Origin: Actinophytocola oryzae
Lineage (GTDB): Bacteria > Actinomycetota > Actinomycetes > Mycobacteriales > Pseudonocardiaceae
Length of the DNA: 64,000 bases
Reading direction: 5' to 3'
NCBI RefSeq assembly: GCF_004364325.1
Contig: NZ_SOCP01000028.1
Span: 26,205 to 90,204 of the forward strand
Shown piece by piece: positions 7,344 through 15,993 of the stretch; within the stretch, counting starts at the first letter, position 1; each line of letters opens with the position of its first letter. Below the pieces are notes generated by a model, which had not been told where the DNA came from, ran no database searches, and saw only the letters and a list, made by a program, of their open reading frames with translations. The translations under genes and the position numbers were made by a program.

Positions 7344-8951
7344 ATGACCACGGAACAGGCCCGGACACCGGCGCTGCCGACCACCACGAAGGCGACCTCC
7401 CGCCCGGCCTGGGTGACGGACGAGCTGGTCGCGCGGTGGTGTGGGTGGGTACGTCGAGACCCGACCCGCGAGGGTGAACCGGTCACCGCCCTGGCGCCCT
7501 ACGACCTGTCGCCGACCGCGTCGGTCCCTTCCTGCGTCCCTGAGGATGTCTCGGCTGCCGCCGCCGGCGCCCGGGCGGCACAGCGGGACTGGGCGAGCAC
7601 GTCGTTCGCGCGTCGCGGCGAGATCGTCCTCGCCTTCCACGACCTGCTGTTGGCGCGGCAGGAGCAGGTGCTCGACCTGATCCAGTGGGAGACGGGCAAG
7701 GCGCGGTATCACGCCTGGCAGGAGGTGGCGCAGGTCGCGACGATCGCCAGGCACTACGCGCGCCGCGCACGCCGCTACCTGACTCCGAAACGTGTGCGTG
7801 GGATGGTGCCCGGCCTGACGAAGGTGAGGGAGGTGCGGGTGCCGAAGGGAGTCGTCGGCGTCATCTCTCCCTGGAACTATCCGCTCTACCTCGGGGTCGG
7901 CGACGTGTTGCCGGCGCTCCTCGCCGGCAACGCGGTCGTCTCGAAGGCGGACTCCCAGACCCCGCTGACCCTGTTGTGGACCCGCGCACTGCTGGCCGAG
8001 GCGGGGCTGCCGGACGACCTGTGGCAGGTCGTGACCGGGTCCGGCTCGGTGGTGGGGACCGCCCTGATCGACGCGGTCGACTTCGTCTGCTTCACCGGTT
8101 CGACCGCCACGGGCCGTACGGTGGCGGAGCGTGCCGCGCGGCGGCTGGTCGGCGTGTCTCTGGAGCTGGGTGGCAAGAACCCGCTCATCGTCCGTGCAGA
8201 CGCCGACATCGCCGCCGCGGCGGCCGGCACGGCGGTGGCCGCGTTCGCCAACACCGGGCAGATGTGCATCCACGTCGAACGTGTCTACGTGCACCAGAAG
8301 GTGTACGACGCGTTCCGTGACGAGCTGGTGCGGGTGGCCAGATCGCTGCGGGTGGGCCAGACGTACGACTACGACGCCGACATCGGGTCGCTGGTCTCGT
8401 CCGCGCAGCTGGCGGCGGTGGAGGCACACGTCGCGGACGCGGTGGGCCACGGGGCGACCGTGCTCGCGGGTGGCCGTGCCCGTCCGGATATCGGTCCACT
8501 GTGTTACGAGCCGACGGTCCTCGATGGCGTCACGCCCGAGATGGCCGTCTGCGCGGAGGAGACGTTCGGGCCGGTGATCTCGCTGTACTCCTACGAAGGC
8601 GACCCGGTCTCGCTCGCCAACCAGGGCACCTATGGGCTGTCGGCGTCGGTGTGGTCGCGGGACACGCGGGAGGCCGAACGAATGGCCGGACGCATCCGGG
8701 CCGGCTCGGTGAACATCAACGACGGCGCGGCGGCCGCGGCGGGCAGCGTCGAGGCCGGGATGGGCGGCATGGGCGACAGCGGCCTCGGCCGACGCCACGG
8801 GGTCGAGGGAATCCTCAAGTACACCGAGAGCCAGACCATCGCCATCCAGCGACTCATGCCACTGGGCCCGCCACCCGCCTCCTCCGCGGAGAGCTTCGTC
8901 CGCAGCACCAACCGACAGCTGACCCTGCTACGCCGCCTGGGAATGCGGTGA
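7344..8951 (+). CDS. NAD(P)-dependent aldehyde dehydrogenase (GabD2-like)
   Basis: A 535-residue aldehyde dehydrogenase superfamily enzyme. SPWNYP marks the cofactor-binding region, FTGSTATG the dinucleotide site, LELGGKNP holds the general-base Glu and NTGQMCIHVER the catalytic Cys. The long N-terminus and overall pattern resemble the actinobacterial succinic-semialdehyde dehydrogenase GabD2 group. The ATG at 7344 follows an AGAGGAG ribosome site; an in-frame ATG at 7281 lacks one. It is divergent from lcp2 and co-directional with an acyl-CoA dehydrogenase 37 bases downstream. In this setting it probably oxidises isoprenoid aldehydes made by Lcp to acids, alongside OxiAB. The substrate is inferred. 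Confidence 0.88.
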   Translation: MTTEQARTPALPTTTKATSRPAWVTDELVARWCGWVRRDPTREGEPVTALAPYDLSPTASVPSCVPEDVSAAAAGARAAQRDWASTSFARRGEIVLAFHDLLLARQEQVLDLIQWETGKARYHAWQEVAQVATIARHYARRARRYLTPKRVRGMVPGLTKVREVRVPKGVVGVISPWNYPLYLGVGDVLPALLAGNAVVSKADSQTPLTLLWTRALLAEAGLPDDLWQVVTGSGSVVGTALIDAVDFVCFTGSTATGRTVAERAARRLVGVSLELGGKNPLIVRADADIAAAAAGTAVAAFANTGQMCIHVERVYVHQKVYDAFRDELVRVARSLRVGQTYDYDADIGSLVSSAQLAAVEAHVADAVGHGATVLAGGRARPDIGPLCYEPTVLDGVTPEMAVCAEETFGPVISLYSYEGDPVSLANQGTYGLSASVWSRDTREAERMAGRIRAGSVNINDGAAAAAGSVEAGMGGMGDSGLGRRHGVEGILKYTESQTIAIQRLMPLGPPPASSAESFVRSTNRQLTLLRRLGMR

Positions 8952-8988
8952 GTGACACGTTGCCCGAGTACCACAGATTGGAACCCGC

Positions 8989-10152
8989 ATGACCAGTGCG
9001 ATCCCTACCGGACGGTCGTTGTACGAACCTGATCACGAGCTGCTGCGTGACACGGTGCGTGCGTTCGTCGACAAGCACGCGGCGCCGCACGTGGAGCGGT
9101 GGCGGGCGGAGGGGAAGGTCGACCGTGCGTTGTTCGAGGAGGCGGCCAGGGCGGGAATCCTCGGCTTCGGCATCCCGGAGGAGTACGGCGGTGGCGGCAT
9201 CACCGACTACCGCTTCAACGCGATCATCGGTGAGGAGTTCTCCCGCGACCCCGTGTCGGACGGCCTCGCCTGCGTGGCGCTGTCCAACGACATCGTCATT
9301 CCCTACTTCACGGATCTGACCAACGATGAGCAGAAGGCGCGTTGGCTGCCTGGTATCGCGGCGGGGAAGCTGGTCGTCGCGGTCGCGATGACCGAGCCGG
9401 GGACCGGGAGCGACCTGGCCGGCATCGCCACCACCGCCGTGCGCGACGGCGACGACTACGTGGTCAACGGCAGCAAGGTCTTCATCTCCAACGGGCAGAA
9501 CGCCGATCTCGTGGTGACCGCCGTCCGGACCGGGCCGGACCGGCACCGGGGGCTCAGCCTGCTGGTCGTCGAGGCCGACCGGGACGGCTTCTCGCGTGGT
9601 CGCAACCTGGAGAAGATCGGTTTGCACGCCCAGGACACCAGCGAGTTGTTCTTCTCCGACGTGCGGGTGCCCGCCGTGAACTTGCTCGGTGAGGAAGGGT
9701 CGGGTTTCGCGGGGCTGATGCGCAACCTGCCCCAGGAACGGATCTCCATCGCGGCGAACGCGGTCGCTTCCGCCGAGGGGGTGCTGGAGCGCACCCTGGA
9801 CTATGTCAAGCAGCGCAAGGCGTTCGGGCAGCCGATCGGTTCGTTCCAGAACACGCGTTTCGAGCTTGCCGAGATGGTGACCGCTGTCCGGGTGAGCCGC
9901 GGATACATCGACGACTTGTTGGCCAGGCACGTTCGAGGTGAACTGTCCGCGGTGGACGCGGCGGCGGCGAAGTTCTGGACCACCGAGCAGTACGTGAACG
10001 TCGTCGGGCGGTGTCTGCAGCTGCACGGCGGCTATGGCTACATGCTCGAGTACCGCATCGCCCATGACTACCTGGACTCGCGCATCACCACCATCTACGG
10101 CGGCACCACCGAGATCATGAAGGAGATCGTCGGCCGCGACCTCGGCCTGTGA
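8989..10152 (+). CDS. Acyl-CoA dehydrogenase (long-chain/isovaleryl type)
   Basis: A 387-residue FAD-dependent acyl-CoA dehydrogenase. It has the AMTEPGTGSD flavin/substrate motif, VNGSKVFISNG, and the RKAFGQPIGSFQ arginine segment. The C-terminus reads GGYGYMLEYRIAHDY, which carries the Glu used as catalytic base in the long-chain and isovaleryl-CoA subgroup. Correspondingly the other possible base position near the end is Gly (IYGGTTEI). This subgroup often takes branched or long substrates, in keeping with methyl-branched isoprenoid acyl-CoAs. It forms a probable two-gene operon with the aldehyde dehydrogenase and ends in a hairpin overlapping its stop codon. Confidence 0.88.
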   Translation: MTSAIPTGRSLYEPDHELLRDTVRAFVDKHAAPHVERWRAEGKVDRALFEEAARAGILGFGIPEEYGGGGITDYRFNAIIGEEFSRDPVSDGLACVALSNDIVIPYFTDLTNDEQKARWLPGIAAGKLVVAVAMTEPGTGSDLAGIATTAVRDGDDYVVNGSKVFISNGQNADLVVTAVRTGPDRHRGLSLLVVEADRDGFSRGRNLEKIGLHAQDTSELFFSDVRVPAVNLLGEEGSGFAGLMRNLPQERISIAANAVASAEGVLERTLDYVKQRKAFGQPIGSFQNTRFELAEMVTAVRVSRGYIDDLLARHVRGELSAVDAAAAKFWTTEQYVNVVGRCLQLHGGYGYMLEYRIAHDYLDSRITTIYGGTTEIMKEIVGRDLGL

Positions 10153-10165
10153 GGTCGCGGCCGAC
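10129..10165. terminator. Bidirectional hairpin terminator between dehydrogenase and ligase genes
   Basis: A perfect 14-bp stem, GTCGGCCGCGACCT at 10129-10142 with its complement at 10152-10165, encloses a 9-base loop. The left arm lies inside the dehydrogenase reading frame and the right arm ends two bases before the convergent ligase gene stops, so one hairpin can serve both. Confidence 0.7.
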
Positions 10166-10167
10166 GC

Positions 10168-11742
10168 TCAGACCCGTGCCGACGCCTGCCTCTGGTCCTG
10201 GTCACGCAGCTGACCCTTGACGACCTTGCCGCCCGCGTTGCGGGGCAGGCCGTCGACCGCGACCAGGTCCTTGGGCATCTTGAACGAGGCGAGCCGTCCC
10301 TCGAGGAACGTGACCAGTTCCCCGAGGGACAGCTCGGCTCCCGGCGCGAGGGAGACGAACGCGACCGGCACCTGACCCCAACGCTCGTCAGACCGCCCGA
10401 TCACGGCGACCTCCAGCACGGCCGGGTGTTCGGCGATGACGTTCTCCAGCTCGGCGCAGTAGATGTTCTCCCCACCGCTGATGATCATGTCTTTCTTGCG
10501 GTCGACGACCCAGACGAAGCCCTCGTCGTCCTGTTTGACCAGATCGCCGGAGTGGAACCAGCCGCCGGTGAAGGCCTCGGCGGTCTCCTTCGGCTTGTTC
10601 CAGTAGCCCTTCGTCACCGTCGGTCCCCGGTAGACGATCTCGCCGACCTCGCCGGGCGCGACGTCGTTCATGGCGTCGTCCACGATGCGGTACTGGAGCG
10701 TCGGGATCGGCCGGCCCACGGAACCGAGCTTGCGCAACGAGTCCTCGCCACGCAGCACGCAGGTGATCGGCGAGGTCTCGGTCTGGCCGAACACCGCCAC
10801 GTTCACCGCGTCCGGGAAGCACTCGGCCATGGCACGCAACGTCGCGTCACTCGCCGGCGCGGCACCCCAGCTGATGATCCGCAGCCTCAGGTCACGCTTG
10901 TCGATGTCCGGCTGCGCGCAGATCAGGTCCCACTGCTGCGGCACGTTGAACACCACCGTGGCGCCCTCACGCTCGTACGCGTCGAGCACCGCCTCCGGGT
11001 CGAACGCTCCCAACGGGTGGATCACCGTGACCCCACCGACCAGGAAGTTCGCCACCATCGAACCCAACCCCGCGATGTGGAAGAAGGGCGCGGTCAGGAA
11101 ACCGACATCGGAGTCGTCGAAGATCTCCATCGCACGAACACAGGTAAGCGCCTGCAGCTGCATGTTCCGATGGGACAGCAACACCCCCTTCGGTCGCCCC
11201 GTCGTACCCGAGGTGTACATCACCAGCGCCGTCGACTCCTCACTCACGTCCGGCAGCTCCATCGGCTCGTGCGCGGCCAGGAACTCCTCGTACGCGACGT
11301 GGCCGTCGACCGCGTCCGACTCGCCGATGACGATCACCGTCCCGATCGACCCGGCACCCGGCACCGCCTGAAGCAGCGGCAACAACTTCGCGTCCACGAC
11401 GACAGCCGACGGCGCACAGTCAGCGAGGATGTAGTCCAGCTCCAACGGCGCGAGCCGGAAGCTGAGCGGCACGGCCATGGCCCCCAGACTGTTCGCCGCC
11501 AACACGCTCTCCACGAACCACGGGTGGTTCAGCGTCAACAGCGCTACCCGGTCACCATCGACCACCCCCCGGTCCGCGAGACCGGCAGCCAGCCGCAACG
11601 ACCGCCACGACAACTGCGCCCAGGTCGTGGTCTCCCCGAGATAGCGCAGCGCGGGCCTGTCCGGCCGCATCATCGCGTGCGTGGCCGCGTGCGCCATCCA
11701 GTGGTTGCGGAAGGTCCATGCGGGCGCCGACTGGCTCGTCAT
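10168..11742 (-). CDS. Fatty-acyl-CoA ligase (AMP-forming)
   Basis: A 524-residue AMP-forming acyl-CoA synthetase. The phosphate-binding loop MYTSGTTGRPKG, the FGQTETSP acyl-adenylate motif, the ribose-binding FHSGDLVKQD with VDRKKDMI, and the C-terminal lysine region NAGGKVVKGQLRD are all intact. The ATG at 11742 follows a GAGAGGTGG ribosome site and is preferred to an in-frame start at 11784. It should activate free carboxylic acids, here plausibly the oligo-isoprenoid acids made by the aldehyde dehydrogenases, to enter beta-oxidation. It is divergent from the double-TetR regulator gene across a 172-bp promoter region. Confidence 0.88.
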   Translation of the reverse strand: MTSQSAPAWTFRNHWMAHAATHAMMRPDRPALRYLGETTTWAQLSWRSLRLAAGLADRGVVDGDRVALLTLNHPWFVESVLAANSLGAMAVPLSFRLAPLELDYILADCAPSAVVVDAKLLPLLQAVPGAGSIGTVIVIGESDAVDGHVAYEEFLAAHEPMELPDVSEESTALVMYTSGTTGRPKGVLLSHRNMQLQALTCVRAMEIFDDSDVGFLTAPFFHIAGLGSMVANFLVGGVTVIHPLGAFDPEAVLDAYEREGATVVFNVPQQWDLICAQPDIDKRDLRLRIISWGAAPASDATLRAMAECFPDAVNVAVFGQTETSPITCVLRGEDSLRKLGSVGRPIPTLQYRIVDDAMNDVAPGEVGEIVYRGPTVTKGYWNKPKETAEAFTGGWFHSGDLVKQDDEGFVWVVDRKKDMIISGGENIYCAELENVIAEHPAVLEVAVIGRSDERWGQVPVAFVSLAPGAELSLGELVTFLEGRLASFKMPKDLVAVDGLPRNAGGKVVKGQLRDQDQRQASARV

Positions 11743-11914
11743 TGGGCCACCTCTCACTGCGGTTCTGTGCGTTCGCGGCGTCATTATGCCGGGTCACCCG
11801 ACCGGTTGAGAAGCACTAAGTTAATCGGAAATCACGCAGCTGCCGTGCCGTGCCGATCTGTTCCGTGGTTCACTGACGCATGGCCGTGATCCCTCGTGCA
11901 GCCGCCCGGCTGTC

Positions 11915-13078
11915 ATGACGACCGCCGGGCCGGCCGCGGCCGTCCGGCCGCGCAACCGCAGGACGCTTGTCGTCGAGGCAGCCGGCCGGCTGTTCAGCGA
12001 GCGCGGCTACCACGCGGCGTCGATGGAGGAGATCGCTTCGGGCGTCGGCATCACGGCCGCGGCCCTGTACCGGCACTTCCCGAACAAGTACGCGCTGTTC
12101 GCCGAATGCGCGAACGTCATGGTCGACCGGCTCGTCGCCGCGCTCGACGAGATGCCGCCCGAGGCACCCCTCATGGACGTCCTCACCGCCGTCACCCGGG
12201 TCACCGTCGCCCACCGTGACACAGGCGGGATCTACCGCTGGGAGGCCCGCTACCTCAACCGCGAGGACCGCGCGGTGCTCAAGGCCAAGTTCGCCCACGT
12301 CGTCGCACGCGTGACCAGCACGGTACGCCACGAGCACCCGCTGCCCGACGCACACCTACGCGCCGCGGCCGCCCTCGGGGTGATCGGCTCCATCACCATG
12401 CACCGCACCTCCATCGCCCAACGCCGAGTGGAGGACCTGCTCCTGGCCTCCGCCACACGTGTGGCCGCGACCGACCCGACGGCAGCCGGCACCGCACGCC
12501 TCGTAGACGTGCCCACCCCGCCCGTGCCGCGCACCAGACGCTCAGAGATCCTCGCGGCGGCGATCCCACTGTTCGAACGCGATGGGTTCGCCAACGTCAC
12601 CAACGGCAGGATCGCCGAGGCCGTCGGGCTGGTCCCGTCCGCGATCTACCGCTACTTCCCCGGCAAGGCCGACATCCTCGCCGCGGCCTGCCTGCAGGCC
12701 GCGGGCCTCCTGGCCCAAGCGGTGGAACAGGGCCTGCGCGGGTTGACGGATCCGCGTGCGGCGCTGGACGCGCTGGGGGCGACCCATGTGGCCTACAGCT
12801 TCGAACACACCGCGCTCACCAGCGTCGCCAACGCCGAACTCATCGGCCTGCCCGCCACCCTGCAGCGGCCCCTGGTCATCGCGCAGCGTGAACACATCGC
12901 CTTGTGGGAACAACAACTCCGGCTGGTCCGTCCCGAGCTCGACTCGCGCCAGGCCCGGGTGCTCGTACACGCCGGCTTCGGCACGGTGGTCGAGACAGGC
13001 CGCGAACTGCGCTGGCGCGACAGTCCTGGGAACCGGGGCGCTGTCGCTGCCTTGCTCATGAGCGCGCTGGGGCTGTGA
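11915..13078 (+). CDS. Tandem TetR-type regulator with two DNA-binding domains
   Basis: A 387-residue protein, about twice the usual TetR length. A first TetR helix-turn-helix lies near residues 15-62 (SMEEIASGVGITAAALYRHFPNK) and a second near residues 210-255 (GRIAEAVGLVPSAIYRYFPGK), each followed by a helical ligand-domain stretch. Such fused TetR pairs are known in actinobacteria, where the two halves can form an intramolecular dimer-like unit. The ATG lacks a clear ribosome site. It is divergent from the acyl-CoA ligase gene, which suggests control of that promoter, probably by acyl-CoA ligands, but no operator is evident by eye. Confidence 0.85.
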   Translation: MTTAGPAAAVRPRNRRTLVVEAAGRLFSERGYHAASMEEIASGVGITAAALYRHFPNKYALFAECANVMVDRLVAALDEMPPEAPLMDVLTAVTRVTVAHRDTGGIYRWEARYLNREDRAVLKAKFAHVVARVTSTVRHEHPLPDAHLRAAAALGVIGSITMHRTSIAQRRVEDLLLASATRVAATDPTAAGTARLVDVPTPPVPRTRRSEILAAAIPLFERDGFANVTNGRIAEAVGLVPSAIYRYFPGKADILAAACLQAAGLLAQAVEQGLRGLTDPRAALDALGATHVAYSFEHTALTSVANAELIGLPATLQRPLVIAQREHIALWEQQLRLVRPELDSRQARVLVHAGFGTVVETGRELRWRDSPGNRGAVAALLMSALGL

Positions 13079-13089
13079 GCTGGAGGTTC

Positions 13090-13124
13090 TGATATAATGA
13101 AACAAGCACGGATTTTGCGTATCA
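13090..13124. promoter_or_regulatory. Predicted auto-operator of the second tetR gene (35-bp site)
   Basis: The site runs from TGATATAATGAAAC to GCGTATCA and has the same 35-bp TGATA-N25-TATCA span as the sites at 687-721 and 17066-17100. It contains a perfect -10 hexamer TATAAT at 13093-13098, so binding would block the promoter. It ends 16 bases before the tetR start, as expected for autorepression. Confidence 0.7.
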
Positions 13125-13140
13125 GCCCTCGGAGGTGATC

Positions 13141-13809
13141 ATGGACTCGGCGTTGTCCTCTCTCATGTCTTCCGGGGCGGAGTCCGTTCTGGAGCGGGCG
13201 TACACCGACGCCCTCGAAGGCGTCGCCGATGCGGACGAGTCGCGTGCGCGGATTCTCGACGGGGCGTACGTGCAGTTCTGCAGGATGGGTATCCAGCGGT
13301 CCACGATGGAGGATGTGGCCCGCAGGGCGGGGGTTTCGCGGATAACCGTCTACCGCCGGTTCGCCACGAAGGACGTACTCGTCGAACATGTGGTTCGGCG
13401 GGAGTTTCGGCGGTACTTCGACCAGTTCCTCGTGGATATCGAGCGCGCCGAGACCGTCGCCGATCGCGTGGTACTGGGATTCGTCAGCTCATTGCGGGCG
13501 ATCCGCGGCAACCCGCTGATCGGTGGACTGATCGACATCGAGCCGGACCTGCTCGCCACCTCCGTGATCGGGGACGGCGGCTGGACCCTCGCGACGGTGC
13601 GCCAGTTCGTCGCCGGCCAGCTCCGCAGCGAGCAGCAGGCGGGCAACGTGTCCCCGGAGCTGGACATCGATCTCGTGGCCGAGCTGATGGTCCGGGTCTC
13701 CGCCTCGTTTCTCGTGATCCCGAGCCAGGTCGTCGACATCGACGACGACGAACAGTTGGCCACTGTGGCGCGACGGTTCCTGGTGCCGATGCTGGAGCCG
13801 GGCGTCTGA
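13141..13809 (+). CDS. TetR-family regulator, candidate repressor of the lcp1 regulon
   Basis: A 222-residue TetR protein. An extended N-terminus of about 35 residues precedes the helix-turn-helix near residues 36-85 (TMEDVARRAGVSRITVYRRFATK), followed by an all-helical C-terminal ligand domain. The ATG at 13141 lies four bases after a strong GGAGGTG ribosome site; a GTG at 13135 is unlikely. A 35-bp inverted repeat overlaps its TATAAT promoter and recurs before lcp1 and before a haemoglobin gene, which makes it the best candidate for the regulator of that set. It would be analogous in role to LcpR of Gordonia, also a TetR protein. The link is inferred from the shared sites. Confidence 0.82.
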   Translation: MDSALSSLMSSGAESVLERAYTDALEGVADADESRARILDGAYVQFCRMGIQRSTMEDVARRAGVSRITVYRRFATKDVLVEHVVRREFRRYFDQFLVDIERAETVADRVVLGFVSSLRAIRGNPLIGGLIDIEPDLLATSVIGDGGWTLATVRQFVAGQLRSEQQAGNVSPELDIDLVAELMVRVSASFLVIPSQVVDIDDDEQLATVARRFLVPMLEPGV

Positions 13810-13869
13810 CCGATCTCGCCGTCAATTTCTCTGTTCCCCTGACGGCCGTGTAGGCGGCGGAAGGTGCTC

Positions 13870-13901
13870 AGCTGTGCCCGGACAAAGGGTCCGGGTCAGC
13901 T
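13870..13901. terminator. Hairpin terminator after the second tetR gene
   Basis: The inner stem CCCGGAC/GTCCGGG (13877-13883 with 13889-13895) is extended by an outer AGCTG/CAGCT pairing and followed by TTTC. It lies about 60 bases past the tetR stop. Confidence 0.6.
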
Positions 13902-13946
13902 TTCGAAACAGCTGAAAATACTTCACAGTGACCGTCCGACGTGCAG

Positions 13947-13975
13947 ATGATACGCAACTCACATTGGCGTATCAT
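13947..13975. promoter_or_regulatory. Inverted repeat related to the lcp1-type operator
   Basis: A perfect 9-bp inverted repeat, ATGATACGC-N11-GCGTATCAT, lies 71 bases before the secreted-protein start. Its right half GCGTATCA is identical to the right half of the tetR auto-operator at 13090-13124. The TGATA-to-TATCA span here is 27 bp instead of 35, so it may be a variant site for the same regulator or a site for a relative. Confidence 0.55.
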
Positions 13976-14046
13976 TCCTGCCGCGGTTCACGCATAATCG
14001 GCGTGTACGTACGTTGTGAGTTCCGCGAACGAAACGGAGATCAACG

Positions 14047-14439
14047 ATGAAGTCCGTCTCTCGCCTGCTCCTCACCGGCGCCGGGGCCGCCGTCGCCCTG
14101 GCTCTGGCGGCCGCTCCCGCGTCAGCGGCAGCCGAAGTCACGGCAGCTCCGGCGTCGGTGGCCTCCCAGGCGTGCACCTGGGAGATCACCGAAACCACGG
14201 TCAGCGGTAGCTGCTCGATAACGACTCCGCTCGGACCGATCACCAGCTCGTTCGAAGGAACGCTGCAGGCCGACAACACCGCCTCGGGCGCCCTGGCGGT
14301 CGATGCGGGCCGGCTGGGCTCGTTCGACGGCTCGTGGCACGGCGGTCCTTTCGTGAGTGGGGAAACCGCCACCATCCACTACACGGCGACCAGCCCACTC
14401 GGTACGACCAGCGGCGAGTTCGAGTTCGTCGTCCCGTGA
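14047..14439 (+). CDS. Small secreted protein of unknown function
   Basis: A 130-residue protein with a clear Sec signal peptide: a basic start, a long Ala/Leu/Val stretch and a probable cut after APASAAA near residue 28. The mature part of about 100 residues is rich in Thr, Ser and Gly with short alternating segments, suggesting a beta-sandwich. It has two cysteines (in QACTWEI and SGSCSIT) that could form a disulfide. I do not recognise a family. The ATG follows AACGGAGAT. Its promoter carries an operator-like repeat resembling the lcp1 site, so it may be co-induced with the rubber-degradation genes, for example as a surface or polymer-contact protein. Confidence 0.75.
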   Translation: MKSVSRLLLTGAGAAVALALAAAPASAAAEVTAAPASVASQACTWEITETTVSGSCSITTPLGPITSSFEGTLQADNTASGALAVDAGRLGSFDGSWHGGPFVSGETATIHYTATSPLGTTSGEFEFVVP

Positions 14440-14453
14440 TCTGAACGAACCAG

Positions 14454-14496
14454 CGGCACGGTGGTCCCAACCAGTTCTGCCGGGACCACCGTGCCG
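14454..14496. terminator. Strong hairpin terminator after the secreted-protein gene
   Basis: A perfect 15-bp GC-rich stem (14454-14468 with 14482-14496) encloses a 13-base loop and is followed by GCGGTTTGT. It begins 14 bases after the stop codon. Confidence 0.75.
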
Positions 14497-14591
14497 GCGG
14501 TTTGTGCTGCCGATTTGCGCGACTGCGTAGCGGTCGCACGATCCCGCCTTTCAACTCGTGCGACCGCGCGGTCGCGGACAGGGAGTGAGCG

Positions 14592-15596
14592 ATGGTGCGT
14601 ACGCGGTTCTGTGAGGTGTTCGGCGTCGAGCATCCAATAGTGCAAGGCGGGATGCAGTGGGTCGGTCGTGCCGAGCTGGTCTCCGCCGTCGCGGACGCCG
14701 GAGCCCTGGGATTTCTGACCGCGCTTACCCAGCCTTCGCCGGAGGACCTCGCGAAGGAGATCGGCCGGTGTCGTGAGCTGACCGACAAACCGTTCGGAGT
14801 GAACCTGACGATCATGCCCACCATCAACCCGCCTCCGTACGCGGAGTACCGCGACGTGATCGTGGAGTCCGGGATCCCGGTGGTGGAGACGGCGGGCTTC
14901 AACCCGGCCGAGCACCTGCCCGCGTTCCGGGCCGGTGGGGTCAAGGTGCTGCACAAGTGCACCAGCGTCCGGCACGCGGTGAAGGCGCAGGAACTCGGTG
15001 TCGACGGGATCTCGATCGACGGGTTCGAGTGCGCCGGTCACCCCGGCGAGGACGACGTGCCCGGCCTGGTGCTGATCCCCGCCGCGGCGGAGCTGATCTC
15101 GATCCCGATGATCGCCTCCGGCGGGTTCGCGGACGCGCGTGGTCTGGTCGCCGCCCTGGCGCTCGGCGCCGACGGGATCAACATGGGCACTCGTTTCCTG
15201 GCCACGGAGGAGGCGCCGGTACACGACAACGTCAAGCGCCGCCTCGTGGCATCGACCGAGCGGGACACGGAGCTGATCTTCCGCTCGCTGCGCAACACCG
15301 CGCGGGTCGCGCACAACGCGGTGTCCGCCGAGGTGGTGGCGATCCTCGACCGGGGCGGCGACTTCTCGGCCGTGCGTGACCTGGTCGCGGGGGCGCGCGG
15401 ACGTGCGGTCTTCGAGACGGGTGACCTCGACGAGGGCATCTGGTCGGCAGGCGTCGTGCAGGGCCTGATCCACGACATTCCCACCGTGGGTGAGCTGATC
15501 CGGCGCATCGTCGACGAGGCAGGGCAGCTCATCCGGGAGCGACTGGCCCCGACCGTCGGCCGCACGACGGCACCGACGAGGGCGGCAGGGGCGTGA
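14592..15596 (+). CDS. Nitronate monooxygenase family flavoprotein
   Basis: A 334-residue FMN-dependent TIM-barrel protein of the 2-nitropropane dioxygenase/nitronate monooxygenase family. The N-terminal HPIVQGGMQWVG, the central HKCTSVRHA and GFECAGHPGEDD (with the family's catalytic-region His), ASGGFADARG and the phosphate-binding GADGINMGTRF are all present. Family members oxidise nitronates or act in other flavin-dependent redox steps, and relatives are common near lipid catabolism genes. The GTGAGCG-ATG start gives the expected N-terminus. It stands alone after a terminator, and no specific link to the neighbouring pathways is evident. Confidence 0.85.
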   Translation: MVRTRFCEVFGVEHPIVQGGMQWVGRAELVSAVADAGALGFLTALTQPSPEDLAKEIGRCRELTDKPFGVNLTIMPTINPPPYAEYRDVIVESGIPVVETAGFNPAEHLPAFRAGGVKVLHKCTSVRHAVKAQELGVDGISIDGFECAGHPGEDDVPGLVLIPAAAELISIPMIASGGFADARGLVAALALGADGINMGTRFLATEEAPVHDNVKRRLVASTERDTELIFRSLRNTARVAHNAVSAEVVAILDRGGDFSAVRDLVAGARGRAVFETGDLDEGIWSAGVVQGLIHDIPTVGELIRRIVDEAGQLIRERLAPTVGRTTAPTRAAGA

Positions 15597-15690
15597 CGAC
15601 CGGCGCTGCGCGACCGAACCGGACCGGGCCCTGAGACGCCCGAACTCCGACCCGATCCCGTGATTGTCTTGCCACGAATCGCACCTGTGG

Positions 15691-15834
15691 TTGGCCACCC
15701 TAAATACTGAGATCCCCAACCGCATCACCGTGACCCAGGCTGACCTGCACTGCGTCGGCTCGCCGACCATCGACGCCGACCTCATGGCCGCCGCGGACGT
15801 TCGCGAGGGTGAGCGCGGCCAGCTCGTGGAGTGA
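15691..15834 (+). pseudogene. panD: Truncated aspartate 1-decarboxylase (panD) remnant
   Basis: An open stretch ending at TGA 15832-15834 encodes a peptide matching the N-terminal third of PanD. It includes RITVTQADLHCVGSP, with the Gly-Ser pair at which PanD cleaves itself to form its pyruvoyl group, then TIDADLMAAADV and REGE. PanD is normally about 125-140 residues; this copy stops after roughly 45 and its usual ATG is missing (the best available start is TTG at 15691). The rest of the gene is not seen downstream. It cannot be a functional decarboxylase, so an intact copy is expected elsewhere. Confidence 0.75.
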
Positions 15835-15993
15835 ACCGGTGGACACGGGTCGACCGCGAGCGGCCGTCTCCCGGCCGACGAACTCTCGTGGTCGCCGAGC
15901 GAGGCGACTACCGGTGGCCTGACAGCGCGCAGCAAGCGGCAGAGGGCGGCCGCCGTCGGCCCATGCTTGTCAAGGCTGTCCTGAGCCGGTTAC

